Shown: positions 12,225 through 34,370, numbered from the stretch's first letter. The stretch is DNA of 64,000 nt from Cristatella mucedo (GCA_009760855.2 WPIO01000013.1:5662001-5726000), one strand, 5' to 3'. The notes: generated from the letters alone by a model not told the origin. Made by a program: numbers and translations.

Positions 12225-12785
12225 TTAATAATAATAATCATAATAATAATACACTTGATAAAGCACCCTCAGAGAACTCTTTCTAGGCACTTTACATTTG
12301 CTGCAAAGGAAACGCAATCGAATGGTGAGTGGTATCATGCTTGATAAACAACATGAATAACATGGTTGGGGGTGAAATGCACAGGGTCAGCATGCAAGTG
12401 TGGTTAGTAGCAGCATGCACAATGCCAGCACGCATAAGCACATCGAGGACGAATCACAAGGACCCACTAAATGCTGTCCTAAATAGGTATGTTTTTAAGT
12501 TTCTTTTAAATGTGGTCAGGTCAGGGGATGTTCTGATGCAGGTCGGGAGGGAGTTCCAGGCTGTGGGAGCATACGAGCTAGATGCACGGTCTCCAAAGGA
12601 TTTAAGGTTTGTACGAGGTATTTGTAGACTGTTGGATTCCGAAAAGCTGGTGGTATGATGCTTGGCCTGGTGGGGGTGTAGATCTGATAGATAGGCTGGA
12701 GCCAAAGAATGAAGGGACCTAACAGTGATTAAAAAAATCTTTAAGTCGATCCGTTGCTTGACTGGTAGCCAGTGCAGGTCTTCAC
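12225..12785 (-). mobile_element. LINE-B 3' fragment with ORF2 C terminus
   Basis: On the - strand 12454-12705 is open and encodes the C-terminal ORF2 signature (SFGDRASSSYAPTAWNSLP), typical of CR1/L2-type non-LTR elements. The left end carries the reversed tail with ATT repeats (12227-12252). Confidence 0.85.
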
Positions 12786-12789
12786 ACCA

Positions 12790-13865
12790 TTAATCCTGAT
12801 AGAGAAGCCAGTTGCCTTGCTTAAATTCAGGTGTGCTAGCATCTTTGATTAGCATTTGGCTAAGTGGGCTTGGCTTGAAAAAGCGAAAGGTTGCCATAGT
12901 GTAACTGAAACTATGGGGGGGGGTCTCGGCTACTTCCTGCTCAGCACCACCCTTTCCCGGCCATGCCACGGCTGACCACACTGCTGGAAATTTGGTTAAA
13001 CCTCTTTGTAACAACACCACATGCGCTAACAACAACAGAGAAACTAAACAGTACTACCGGGGTTCCTATCTAAAGCAGGCTAAGGGGACGTGGGAAACAG
13101 CGAAGCCAGCTTTCCCAACTTGCCATAATGCTCGTGGACAGGACAAATCCTGAAAACTGCCTGCTATTTCACAAGTACTAAATCATGACCACATTGATGA
13201 GACAATGTTTGCCTAACGGAAAGAGTCTAGCTCGATACATACGCTTGTAAAAGGTCACCTCCAGCTCACAGAAAAGAGGTTAGGAACAACATGCTACGGG
13301 GAAATGCGGAATACGTAAGCCATAGCAGCAAACATGCTTATGTCCTGGCATGCTCGGGCAGTGGGTCCTGATAGCCTTCTGTGGGTGGCCAAATCGTCGG
13401 CGAACGCCAGCCATCCATCCTGATGCCGTGCTGAGATAGCAGGAGCACCAGATGTCTCGTCTCAGCGGACGAACGTCTGGTCGCCAAAAGCCAAGATTAA
13501 AAGGCATCATCGCACACCTCAGAGCTCAAGCTCCAAGGTCAGGCTTTGGCCTAGCATGTATCACATTACAGCGGTCCCAGGCCTCTGAACCTCGTATGGA
13601 TGCAATCTTAGGGCACATGGGCCAAGGAAAATTTGTGGAGGGGGCAAGACTCGGAAGTAACGCAATATTACAGTGCACAATTATTGTAGTTATTCCACAC
13701 CCAGTCGCAGCAGTTAGTTGCTCATCAACTGAAAGGACAAGATTTCGTATTTGGTTGAAATTGCAGCTATATTCTTCTCGAAATACAATTAAATGGCATC
13801 GTTGAGTTAATCGGCTCCCATCGTCAAGCGAAAGCCGGTCTTAACAAACTTTAAAGTCTTGAACA
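12790..13865. other. Intergenic stretch, nothing recognised
   Basis: About 1 kb with a G run at 12916 and short open frames on both strands (for example - 13280-13510). No domain, tRNA or repeat family was identified. Confidence 0.4.
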
Positions 13866-13984
13866 CACAGTGGACACTGACAGTGTCAGAATCGGCCCAC
13901 CAGTCGGTAGACCCTGCAGTAGCCAGTCGCAGCTCATCCAGATCGTACCAACAGAATGGAGAGTTGAGGAGTTAAGGCAACGCG

Positions 13985-15130
13985 TTGACATCCTTCAGTC
14001 TGATCCTGTTCGACGTCTTTGGAAAAATTATGCCGCCGCTTCAGTGGGATTAGCTCCTCGTCGGGAGAGTCAATGACGTAGAGCATGTCGGTGGGTTCCA
14101 TGGTTTATCAGTCTGAAAACTGATTCCGAGGCTATACGCACGCACGCAGCCCGACTCAGCCATAAGTCGGAAATGGAATTCAGTGAGGTCCACCTTGATC
14201 TCAGTGTTAATGAGGTGGAGAATTAACATGTGATAGTTCGCATTCATGCCCTCATCTGATCTTGCACCCAGATCTGGCACATTGATCTTACGAGTTCCAC
14301 GAATGTCTTGCACCTTGATTAGCAGGTCTTCATAGTCACATCTCTTGCACAGCCTAGACGGTGACCTCGACTAAATGCTGTGTAAGTGCATCCAGTATAT
14401 CCCGGTCTTATTTTTGGTCACTGATCGCTCATGTGCGATCCGCAGAACGCCCTCAACCAGGTGCAAGATGAAGGTGAATTTGGATGTGAGCGTGTGGAGA
14501 AGCCGTGTTTCATCAGAGTGCTGCTCAGACGTGCTAAAATCGCCTTGATGTTCTGAATGAGCTTGACAGTTGCACTGATAATGTTAACCAAGAGGTGCAG
14601 TTCACGACATAGTGAGGACCAGTGCGTCTCCATGGTGAGCTAGTGCATTCTCCTGATTCAAACAACGACCCGAAGCTCGACCTGCAGCTCGTTGATGAGG
14701 CCCTGAAAATCTCCATTAGTTTGCTGGCCGTTTCTTGCACAACTAGCTGCCAAGTTGATGATAGCTATGACAGCATTAAAGAACGTGGCGATATTGGGAC
14801 CGGCATTTATTTCGCAAAGTAACAAGCCGAATTGAACTGACTCCAGCACCGTGTGTACATCGCCAGCTCACTCGTTCTTGATTAATGCAAGCTGACTATT
14901 GATCTCACTGCCCATGTTGGACACAGTACCATAGCCGAGTTCACAGCAATTATCGATCAAACGACCGAGATTCCATTGCAGGTTCAGATGCACAGAGAAA
15001 GCTCACACTGAGTCAACGAGTCGTGCTCGAAATAGGAGTCTCGATCGTGAAAAAAAGCTGTTGTTGGGGTTGCCAGCTGCTCCTTCTTGCTTTCGTCGCA
15101 CCTCTCATTCACCATGCTGTAGTAGTAGGC
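13985..15130 (-). pseudogene. Coding-like block, broken, family unknown
   Basis: On the - strand several open stretches lie end to end: 15169-14984, then about 14990-14418 in one frame with only a few stops, then 14313-14050 in another frame. The predicted peptides are helical and hydrophobic in places (a segment around 14690-14850) and contain no motif I recognise. The chain of near-continuous frames suggests a decayed gene or element ORF rather than random sequence. A SINE lies directly to its right (15135). Confidence 0.3.
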
Positions 15131-15134
15131 GAGC

Positions 15135-15312
15135 CGTGATGGCACACTAGGTAAGGCGGTTGCTTTCATGACCTCGGTCCCGAGGTCGTGGGTTTGATTC
15201 CTGCGGTGGGCGATCCTTTATCGCCACTGCAAGTGGTGGTGATAGCCGTAAAGGCTCTTCTGTCGCTATACAAAAAGAGGCTGTTTAAGCAGCTAGGATT
15301 TTTGTTTAGGCG
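15135..15312 (+). mobile_element. SINE-1 copy (tRNA-headed)
   Basis: Box-B-like GTGGGTTTGATTCC at about 15188-15201 lies downstream of a tRNA-like 5' part. It is followed by the family body 'gatagccgtaaaggctctt' and the end 'gaggctgtttaagcagcta'. Confidence 0.8.
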
Positions 15313-16144
15313 TCATCATCCTGATCACCATGAATGTGTTGGCGAGTGAATTGAGCGAGAAAGTGGATACAATCCTATTGTATGCCAAAGCTAGTCATCG
15401 TGGTGCTTCGTGCAGCCTTCTCGGTTGGGGAGCAATTGCGACGTTTTGTTTGTACATGAGCTCGAGGAAATTGACCCGATATGGGGGGGGGGGCACAGGT
15501 ATCTGCCACACCCCCCCGGCTCTTGCTAGGTAATAGATCGAACTGCCCACCCCGTGGCTCCCCCACTGGTAGCAACAAAAATCCGGGGCCGAATAACCTA
15601 TGCTGAACTTCAGCATACTGGGATGGCTGCCGTAAGCCAATCCAAGATTTAGGAAGCTGCAATAGCGTTAAGAATTCATTTCTACATCCAAAAAAGCCAG
15701 ACAACGAATCAAAATGTGAATCTATTCAATTCGATGTATCATTTTGAGAGAAGATAGGACTAAGATGCCAGAAGACTCTAGACGCATGCACGGTTTGGGA
15801 AAGTGCCTGGCAGCTAAATTTTCGCAAGCCCTAGGCCCTTACAACGTTCTCTCTGAAACAGTTTTTGCCTGTGAAGCTAAAAGAAAGAAAAACAGCGTAA
15901 ATGCTGGTGGAGGGGGATCAAGTTAAACCTCAGTGAAAATGGTGATTGCAGTCATCTGAATGTTTGCTATCTATCTTGCTACTACAGTTTTAGTTATATA
16001 TAACCCTGTGTTGATTGTGGCATGTCCATGGGGGGCCGTGAAGAACGTCTCCCAAAAACTTCGTACATGTATTAATCTATTTGATGCACCAATTTGTCTA
16101 CTAGCCAAGAAACGCCAAGCTTCTACTCTACTTTTGCACAGCTG

Positions 16145-16895
16145 AGCTAGCCATCACATCCGATCCCTATCCAAGATTAGAAGCTGTCTCCCACAGTGGC
16201 TTGTAAAAAATTTAACTAGCTCTTTAGTTCTGTCTCGGCTTGATTATTGTAATTCCCTTTTGGCTGGGCTACCAAAGAAAGCTATTATGCCACTACAGCG
16301 GACTATGAATATGGCTGCAAGGCTGGTCTTCAAGTCCCAGCGGTTTGAGCACGTGTCACCTTTGCTGGAAGAGCTAGGATGGTTGCCGGTTGAGCAAAGG
16401 ATACGGAGCAAAGTTCTTACGCTGACCCACAAGCCCCGCCACGGCTTGGCTCCTTCGTACCTAGCTGAACTGCTGCATCAGTTTCAGCCTGTTCGCGCCC
16501 TCAGGTCCTGTGTGGACAATAAATTAGCTGTCCCATTCCTCCGCTTAAAGACAGTTGGCGACAGAAGCTTTAGCTCTGCAGGTCCTAGACTGTGGAACTC
16601 GCTTCCACAATTCTTATGCAACGACATCTACTCTCCAACTGCCGACTATGGCACATCTTTTTCAGCGGTCCTGAACTGCTACTTCTATGCTACTCACTAC
16701 CTCAACTGCTCTCCTAACTCTGCTATGCTTCCCACTTTCTCTTTGTTGGGTGAGACGAAGTCTGTTGGCTACCGAATGCGTACCGAAAGCGGCTTAGGCT
16801 GCGAGTGTGCTATACAAAACTCTCCTACGTAACACCCACATGGTCTTTATGACTTTGTGGAGTTACTGACGGAGATACATTACATTACATTACTA
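16145..16895 (+). mobile_element. LINE-A 3' fragment with RT C-terminal region
   Basis: Best copy of this family. The + frame from 16260 to 16832 is open (190 aa) and covers the C-terminal part of a non-LTR reverse transcriptase: AGLPKKAIMPLQ, HVSPLLEELGWLPVEQRI, RSFSSAGPRLWNSLP. Upstream 16145-16260 carries the 'SRLDYCNS'-type region with stops. The 3' end is ctttgtggagttactgacgg followed by repeated ATTAC. There is no YADD motif here, so this is a 5'-truncated insertion. Confidence 0.88.
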
Positions 16896-16950
16896 ACTTT
16901 CTATTAAAAAGGGAATATACTGTAAGTGCGGGGATATAGATTAAAAATAA

Positions 16951-17022
16951 TGCGTTAGCCGGGAATCGAACCCGGGTCTACTGCTTGGAAGGCAGCAATG
17001 CTAACCTTTACACCACCAACGC
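16951..17022 (-). tRNA. tRNA-Gly (anticodon TCC)
   Basis: On the - strand GCGTTGG pairs with CTAACGC (one G-T wobble). The D-arm, an anticodon loop CTTCCAA with anticodon TCC, and GGTTCGATTCC in the T-arm are all intact. It is 72 nt with no intron. The flank just past the 3' end reads TTATTTTTAA on the - strand, a suitable RNA polymerase III terminator. A functional gene is likely; it is not one of the SINE heads. Confidence 0.95.
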
Positions 17023-17029
17023 TTATCAT

Positions 17030-18700
17030 ACGCAGGGGATTTGAAATATTATTTAGTTAATTTTACCTTTACTGGTGGTGGTATAGTAAGTTGAATGAAG
17101 GTAATTAATTGGAATGAAGTTAATTCCTACCTAGCTAGTACTATTGACGCTAAAGATTTAGATCCCTCACTGCACGCTGCGGGGGCCAATTGGCCGTCCC
17201 AATGTGCCCAGATTCCAGAATAAACGTTAACCTTTTTCGTCGTTCCAGCACATATGTGTCTCAGACAAAGAGCATTTTAAACTAATTCAACGGTCAACTC
17301 ATCGCAGGCGTCCCTTAATCATTGGCACGATTTCTGGCACTGCTTAATCTATCTAATCTGTTTACTTTACAAGTACCTCGTGCCCGTGGAATCAAATTTT
17401 GCCCGGCCCCTCAAGTGACACAGACCAGTTCAACCGCTTGACAAGAAGTCACCTTTTTAATCGGTTTAAAATGTTGCACGCATTATTGCACACCCGCCTA
17501 CGTATCGCTATAGTTTTAAAGGATTGCTTATTTATTGATTCATATGACTGAGGCACCGAACTCGTATCCTAAAATCTCAGTGCAGCTTGACTACATGTGC
17601 CACTGAAGCCAATCAGAAATGTTATTTCCTGCTTACTAGGCACCCTGGGGGGGGGGCGGCGATCAGCTGGAAATGCCGATGGAGAGCGGTAGGAATTTGT
17701 TTTGTCCCGCTCTGATTGACATCCAACATTGAGACAGCCATAAATCGACTCGTAGCTCCTAATGGATCAAAAGCAGTTCAATGATGCAACATAGTGCGGA
17801 AAGGATGCGCGTGTGGCAACACCGTTCGGAATTGCATGGCCGAATCCGTCCTAGACGCATACTATTGGCCGACTCACGAAGCAGAAGCGTGTGCTAGCAG
17901 CATTGTGAGCCGAATCGAGCTGACAGTCAAACCTATCGAAACGTGTAATTTTGCCGAAAAAAACACGCGATTACGAGCAGGTAGCGCCAGTATAAGCCAG
18001 CACACTGGTTGCCTTTGCTCAGGCTTGGCCGTGCTGGTGTAGAGGCTGGTACGGCAGGCTGGCCGCTCGATGAAGAATGAAGGTTGCCCCCACAAGCCGG
18101 TTGTTGTACTGATGATTACGGCTGTATTGTATCGTACGCAGGCAAGCGAGGGAGAGCGAGCGTACATACGGATGTGGAAGCCTTCGTGGAAGCAGCTCCG
18201 GAACTCTCGGAGGGAAGAGAGAGTGAGAGCGAGGGGATAGCGTGTTTACAGACAGGCCCACGCACAGGCAGAAAGTTTCTTGCTGCAGGACTAGCGGATC
18301 AGGCGACCTAAACTGACCAATTGCAATTAAATCCAGCTTAGTCAGCCGATACTGTCCAACTGCAGCGCCTAATGAGATGGTACTCAGCGGTGGAACGGTA
18401 TTGAAGGCGTGGCCACGCCCACACCGGTGCCGCATCTACTCCTATTCCGTTCATCGAGAGACGCCGTTCACAGCAGCGAAGTAATATGAACCTGCAGAGC
18501 CTCTCGCTAGGCTACCAGCATATCGGGAGCAAATATCCATCCGTATGGGTCCAGTGACGCCACTGGCATCCACTCGAGCAACCCGCTATTGCGCCACACG
18601 CAGCCCGGACTCGGTCGTCTATTACGTCCGCTCGGCCTGTGCTTCGTACTTCCGCCGCATGTGCATGTGCGCTCCGGCCGCGTGAGACCCCCGGCTCGCG
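17030..18700. other. Upstream region of the ACL4-like gene
   Basis: AT-rich to about 17640 (with a G run at 17649-17656), then GC and CpG richer towards 18720. The last 300 bp probably hold the promoter. No gene was recognised on either strand. Confidence 0.5.
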
Positions 18701-18718
18701 AACGACGCTTCTTCTAGA

Positions 18719-28218
<9,500 letters not shown>

Positions 28219-28500
28219 TTGAGGTGATTCTACTGCATGGTGCACCTGCTAGTCGAATACCTACCCCATCCTCTCAAGAGATAGTCCACTGCTGCATTGT
28301 TTGTTGATGCCTGCTTGGGGTAAGCTGGCAGTGCTTTCCAAGTATGGTGCAGTTTTTATGGTCAATGAATCACAGGCCAAGTTGTTGCTATTTGGGATCC
28401 TAAATCAGCACCATCACGACATCAGCTTTATCTGATGTGGATGTTTGTACTTATGCATATGCCATTGTAGCAGTTTTAATGTTAACTGCTTTGGGCGATG

Positions 28501-28506
28501 AATAAA
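28501..28506 (+). terminator. Poly(A) signal for ACL4-like gene
   Basis: AATAAA, 283 bp after the TGA, with a T-rich tract and GT-rich sequence downstream. Confidence 0.7.
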
Positions 28507-28779
28507 GTGGCGTGGACTCGCAAACATAATATGGTGCAAGAGATGCCTGGCTGCCTATTTCTTTTTTTGTTCACGTCATTGGGAAGGGGTTGGACTAGGG
28601 TGGCCCAAACTTGCAGGTGGCCGTAAAACAATTAACATCTAGTATAACTCAATTAAAGGCTTTTGATTCAACATTTTCAGGTGAATTTTGCTTATTAAAA
28701 AAATAGATTGAGAGTATCGATAGATCTGGCCAATGAAACTGTGGGGCAGTTTTAATCATACCTCTTAAACAGTACGTGT

Positions 28780-28990
28780 CGTGTGGTAGTCTGGTCTTAT
28801 CTAGCAGGTCAATCTCCCGTTATCTGTTCCTTGCTACTATCCTCCTGTACAGAGCATCTGGAGAAGGTAACTCAGACCTACCTCATCGACCATTACTTCC
28901 ATGCCGATGACACCCAGCTGTTTCTTATTAAAACCATCAGAATCAATGCAGTGATAACGGGTAAAATTGGTCCACCAATCAAATAATTGT
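28780..28990 (+). mobile_element. LINE reverse transcriptase fragment
   Basis: The + frame 28783-28986 contains HYFHADDTQLFL at about 28888-28925, the F/YADD catalytic box of a non-LTR reverse transcriptase, with no other parts of the element next to it. Confidence 0.75.
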
Positions 28991-29021
28991 TTAGGTTAGC
29001 TGTAAAAAGATACTCATTTTA

Positions 29022-29815
29022 GACATTAGATCTGAAATGTTGACGATTTCCACAAATAAGGAAACCATTGAAAAATGATTAGGCTAACCAAGTCTAACCC
29101 GAGAAGTAAACCGGAAGCAACATATCTACAAATAATGAATTTAGCTATCTTTGCATCACATACAACTTTAGTCCCAACATGTTGCACCTTGTCTGGTACG
29201 TCAAGGTATATTTTAGCAGCTTGCTGAGGTAAATGCTTGTGACTATTCAACAGCTTCATTGACAGTGCAGCTTTGTGCCTTGTAAATCCTATAACTCGGC
29301 CAATATTTGACGGATCAACGTGAACTTTCAGAACTGAGTTTAGCTCTGTTTGTACATCACTGCAGTAGTTCATTTCTGGTTTTGGTATGGTAACTTTTGC
29401 TAAGAATGTCGTTTAACGTCTTTGAACTTTTTATTCTGCAGTCATGGACATGTCTAGCAAAAGTTATCCAGCCGAAATCAGATATCAACTACTGCAGCGA
29501 CCTACAAGCAGAGCTGAACTCACACTTAAAATTTTACCTTGATCCGTCTAATTGGCAGAGTGGCTGGGTTGGCAAGGTGCAGAGCTACAATGTAAATGAA
29601 GCTGGTGACTAGTCATAAGCATATACCTTAACAAGTTACAAGCACGTACCTCGATGTACCAAGGTTAAACAGGTTGAAAGGCAAGTCCTGTATGATGCAC
29701 ATATCTATAAAAATGTTATTTGTAGATAGGTTACTTCTGGGTAGGACATGGCTTACCTAATAATTTTTTAATTCTTTCCTTTTATCTGGAAATTATCAAA
29801 ACTTCAGATCCCATT
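29022..29815. repeat. Long imperfect inverted repeat
   Basis: Left arm about 29022-29403 and right arm about 29452-29815, with a spacer of about 48 bp. The arms share many blocks, for example AACTACTGCAG, TTGATCCGTC, AATGAAGCTG, and the outer GGAAAT / TTCAGATC. Both arms read outward as a similar peptide (NYCSDxQxELNS, DPSN) that I do not recognise, so a mobile element inserted twice in opposite directions, or a fold-back element, is likely. Confidence 0.8.
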
Positions 29816-29959
29816 CCTAGCATGTTTGCCTTTTAAAAGGTACCCTAAATAAATATGCGATTGTTAGGATAATCTTCTTCGTATTTTCTCGACATTTACC
29901 CCTGGTATACTCAACTTGGCCCACAGAGAAATGAGGTCATGGATAAAACTTAAAACTCT

Positions 29960-31890
29960 TATGACGATATGATGCAATGTATCTCCCTCTGTAGCTCTGC
30001 AAAGACTATGTGGGTGTTACACACAGGAGAGTTTTCTATAGCGCACCCAAAAGCCTAAGAGGCTTTCGGTACGAACTCGGCAGCCTGAAGAGGCTTCATC
30101 TCACGCGACAAAGAGAAAAGTGAGAGGCGTAGCCGAGTCAGGAGAGCAGTTGAGGCAGTGAGTAGCATGAGAGTAGCAGCTCAGGACGGCCGGAAAGAAT
30201 GTGCCATAGCCGGCAGCAGGAGAGTAGACGTTGCATGACAATTGTGGAAGTGACTCCTACAGTCCAGGACAAAAGCAGATGAAAAGCTTGTGTCGCCCTT
30301 GAAGCAGAGTAATGGGACAGCTATTGTGTCCGTATAGCACCTAAGGGCAGCTAATTATGAAGGAGCCAGGCCGTGGAGGGCCTTGTGGGTTGTTGCCATC
30401 CTAAGAACTTTACTCTGTATCTGTTTATCAACCGGCAGCATTGTCAAGCCTCTGGGATTATAAACTAGCTAGCCTGCAGCTATATTCGTCAACTGCTGCA
30501 GTGACCCGATGGCTTTTTTGGTAGCCCAGCCAAAATGGAATTGAAAAAATCAAAGAGAGAAGCAGAGAGGCAGTCAAGTTTTTTGTAACCCACCGTAGAA
30601 GACAGTCTCAGGTATGGATCAGACGTGATGGCTAGCTGTGGAGGCAGTCTGCTTAACGAAGCTTTCAAAATCTAGGCAGCTGTCAAAGACACCTAAATTC
30701 CGAGCACAACAGCATCACCTATTTAAAGCAGTCTTCCAGTTCAGCCACACACCTGTGAGAAACAGTTCCGTTTTATCGTTGTTTAAAGAAAAGTTGCCTA
30801 CATCCAGGATCGAACCTCTGCAGGGCAAACATTTAGTTTATCAGTCGATGCTGCAGATTCCGATCGTTTAGATGAAATATACGGCTGAGTATCGTCATCA
30901 TAAAAGTGATAGACAATTCCATTAGCCCGAATCACTTTTCCCAGAGGTTGAGAAATGTAGAACAGTAACGGACCAAGGACGGAGCCTTGTGATCTCCACA
31001 GGTGACTGGCCTAGTGCTTGAGACCTGACCTCCCTCACTACACGGATTGAGCACGACTGGACAAGAGCAATTCGAACCACGCCTGTGCCTCGTCTGCCAG
31101 GCTGATCGTTGCCCTCGATCGTTTAAGTAGGATTCGTGATCAATAGTGTCGAAGGCAGCTGATAGATCTAGCAGCTCTAGGGCAGTGACATTCTAGTGGC
31201 AGTCACCCTTGCTGCATTCATAGGATGTCATTGGTTGCTTGGAGGCGAGCAATTATAATAGAGTTGTCATTTGAATCCCGACTCAATTTTTTCTGACGAT
31301 TCATTTTTTTCAACGTATCCTACAAGCTTCTTAGCGACGATTTTTCAAGAATCGGACAAAAAAAGACTGGGCGTTAGTTTGTAAGGACCTCTAAACCTAA
31401 TCCAGGCTTTTTAAGTATCATTCTCATGACAGCCAATTTGACGGACTTGGGTACAAGCCGTTTCCCAGAGAAGCATTAAACATCTCAGTTATGGCTGGGC
31501 TAAGTTTGCCATTGAAGACCACAGACGGCATGGTATAGGGTCTTCAGGAAATGAGATCTTTTTACTCGGCTTTATTAAGGTAGCCAATCCCATGCAGAAA
31601 CCACAGAAAATCTCAGGAGGAAGATTACAAGTTGCGATTCAACAATTCCTTTAGTCAGAGGGGGGTTTATGGAGGCATGAGTGTGCAAACAAGTGACGAT
31701 GGCTGAAAACTTTTCGGCCGAGCCGTTATTATCTGGGGAGTGAGACCTCTCAGAATTGGCCAGCAAATTGTTTACCGTCTTGTAAATCTGTTTTAGGGTC
31801 TGACTTGTTGGATACGAGCTGGGCACCCGCGACGGCACGCGAAATGTTTCGTAACGAGCTTCAATATGTGTATTTCCACACGGATGCTGG
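29960..31890 (-). mobile_element. LINE-A copy with decayed reverse transcriptase
   Basis: Longest LINE copy in the window (about 1.9 kb). On the - strand it carries, in broken frames, RT sequence including [11 protein letters not shown] (about 30889-30920; the usual box is YADD), then LAITSDPYLRL and AGLPKKPSG, and ends with the same tail as the 16.1 kb copy (reverse: aatgtatctccctctgtagc at about 29978). Many stops, so not active. Confidence 0.88.
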
Positions 31891-31894
31891 CCAG

Positions 31895-33510
31895 CACGTG
31901 ACCGCCTGGTCGAGAGTCCTAATCGAAACTCCCCTACCTCTCAGGCCGTGACTCACCCTCATAAACCATTCCCATAAACTGGCGTGGCCCATAAACTTGC
32001 AGCAGCCAGCTCATAAGCACTATGCTCACAACTCTGCTATGTGCATGGTGCCCTAGCAAGTGTTCATCGTTTGCTACGTCGTAGTGCCCATGGCAAAAAT
32101 TTTGCAAGTTTCCAGTGGATATACTTTTTAAAATGCGAGTTAAAAAGTGTTTAACATTCATAAATAATATTCAGTACCCCGTAAAGGTAAGAAGTCCTTT
32201 CAAGAGGCGGACAGCAGCAGATCTCAAATCCAGGAAGGTGCAGGATACAGTTGGTAAATGGCGTCAAACGGAGAGCTGTGAGCATAGTGCCCATAGCAGG
32301 ACGGCATATTAGCTGAGCAGCGCCATGAACTCCAATGGGCCAGACAGTGGCCTTAGCGAGAATAACTAGGCCATAAACGCCATTGACCCCTTAACTACGA
32401 ATACCACAAATTAGCCGCATGACTGGCAGAACTTCAGTTTTCGAATGAAAAAAGCCCTGGCTTTTCTACGCTTCCGGGTTTAGACGCGGCGAAAGTCCGT
32501 GAAGTTGGCATCAGATGGTCATCAGACCCAGACTTCTTAAAGCGGCATTAAAGCCTGAGCATAACATGGCGCATCTTTTTTTTGTAAATTGAAAGGAATC
32601 TCTGCGACTCGATGCAAGGACAGAATATATGGGAGCATGCTCGTCAAGGGCACGCCTAAGTTCACTGCATCAGTGAAGGTTGACTGCATGCCGTTCGGTC
32701 GAGCCTGAGTGCAGATCAAGAAGACCTAGCTCACATACAGATTTCAAAAATTTCCCCGGGTCAATGGTGTTTAAGTTACGTCACTGGACAAACTCAACTA
32801 TTCCCTGCCGGTACAAGGGAACAGCAACAGTAAACCAGACTGAGCAGTGATCCGATATGGGCAAGGGCAAACAACAAAGTTAGCGAGGCAGTCATCATTA
32901 GGACGAGACCAAACTCATTGAGACCCTGAACGCATGGGTGCAATTAGTGACATAAGTAATTACTAGCTGACGATCGTACCAGCTTCTTCATTTTCTCTAG
33001 GCTAAACTATTGCAAATCACTACTGGAAATTCTTCTGAAAAAGCCTCTTAACTAAGCACTTGATTGTAAACACAGCTGCTACGTTCGCCTCGAAATCCGT
33101 GCAATTCGGTTACGTGTGCCTTGGCTAAAGTAGATGGTTCCAGATCGATCAGCCGATTCAAAACAAAACAAAACTGTTGTTTGGACCAACATAGCCGCTA
33201 TGGCTTGGCTTGGCTTGGCTTCATACCTATACGATCGCTGCAGCAGCGGTTTCAGTATGCTCGTACCTTTAGCTTAAACAGTCCAATGACTGGCAGACGA
33301 CAGTCCGCGATCTACTACCTGAAAGCACAATCAGCAGGTATACTGACTTACAAGTAAGGGCATTTTATGTTAGGCTGGGAGGATGGCTTCGGGTCTGGAT
33401 AAACGGGCAAGGCCGGGCGTCCCCAACCTATGCTGTTGCTGCGGTTCGTTGCACCCCTTTTACCCCAACCCCTCCTCGGATGCCCCTCCCGGGTAGTCAG
33501 CTCAACTGTC
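31895..33510. other. Intergenic stretch, nothing recognised
   Basis: No gene, tRNA or clear repeat apart from a short tandem of 'ttggc' at 33198-33220. Confidence 0.4.
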
Positions 33511-33514
33511 TTGG

Positions 33515-33638
33515 TTCAAGAGTAAGGTGCCCGCGCTCATCACGACTCAGGTCGTGGGCTCGAGTCCGGCAGTGGGCAATCCTTTATTGTCAAGCGCCTA
33601 GAAAGAGATTAAGTTCTCTGTGGGCGCTTTATCAAGTA

Positions 33639-33683
<45 letters not shown>

Positions 33684-33684
33684 C
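33515..33684 (+). mobile_element. SINE-2 copy with LINE-B tail and (ATT)n
   Basis: The tRNA-like head with box B (GGTCGTGGGCTCGAGTCC, about 33551-33568) joins directly to the LINE-B 3' end (aagcgcctagaaagagatta, then gggcgctttatcaagtac) and an ATT run to about 33683. Confidence 0.88.
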
Positions 33685-33699
33685 ATTGTCCACTGCTAG

Positions 33700-34370
33700 C
33701 AGCTGATAGCCACTGGGGCTAGTCTGCCACTGGTGGCTGAATCAGCCGACCTTCTCTGTACCCTGTTTCCACGAAGAGGCTCTGGACTTAAAGAGAGCGG
33801 TTCTTATAGGCTTGTCCGGCGGTTAGCCATTGACGGTACTCCTGCTTCTCAGTGTGCCTTCGTGCAGGCCTTCCTGGTCTACACGGATCTTACAAAGGCA
33901 TTTCGTCTTGCCTCCCTCCTGTGCTCCAGTTCTACGTCGGTCACGTGGGGTCCAAAGTCTTCCGAAATCCTCTGGCTAAGGACTCAGGTGGGAAACTTGA
34001 CTTTCAAAATCAGCTGTGCAATTTACTAAACATTTACATCTGTATCAAATGGCTACTGGTATTTGCAGCTTGCATAAGAAGGTTAGCATTCAGTCAAATC
34101 GTTCCTTCTTGCTATAGCTCATGGGCGCAGGGTGGAGGCCAAGCGAGCCGTATATTTGTTCGGCATTCAGCTCTCCGCCGAACGGAAACCCATAAGGGGC
34201 CACCGGAAGGGGCCAGAGACAGGGTGGCTCAGCGGCGCCTTCCGGTGCTCAGGTTCTCTAGCGGAAGGGCTGCTGCCGGCTTGCTTGAATGGTGCAGAAA
34301 AGGCTGCAAGAGAATATTCGGCGATCGTATGTTACCGGTCGGATGTCTGACGGGACTGCCATTTTTGTAA
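33700..34370 (+). other. GC-rich block with overlapping open frames, unknown
   Basis: Frames at 33733-34029 and 33852-34370 are open on the + strand, and 34132-34350 in another. None shows a known motif. Composition is richer in G+C than its surroundings and it borders a poly-C minisatellite. I do not call a gene. Confidence 0.3.
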
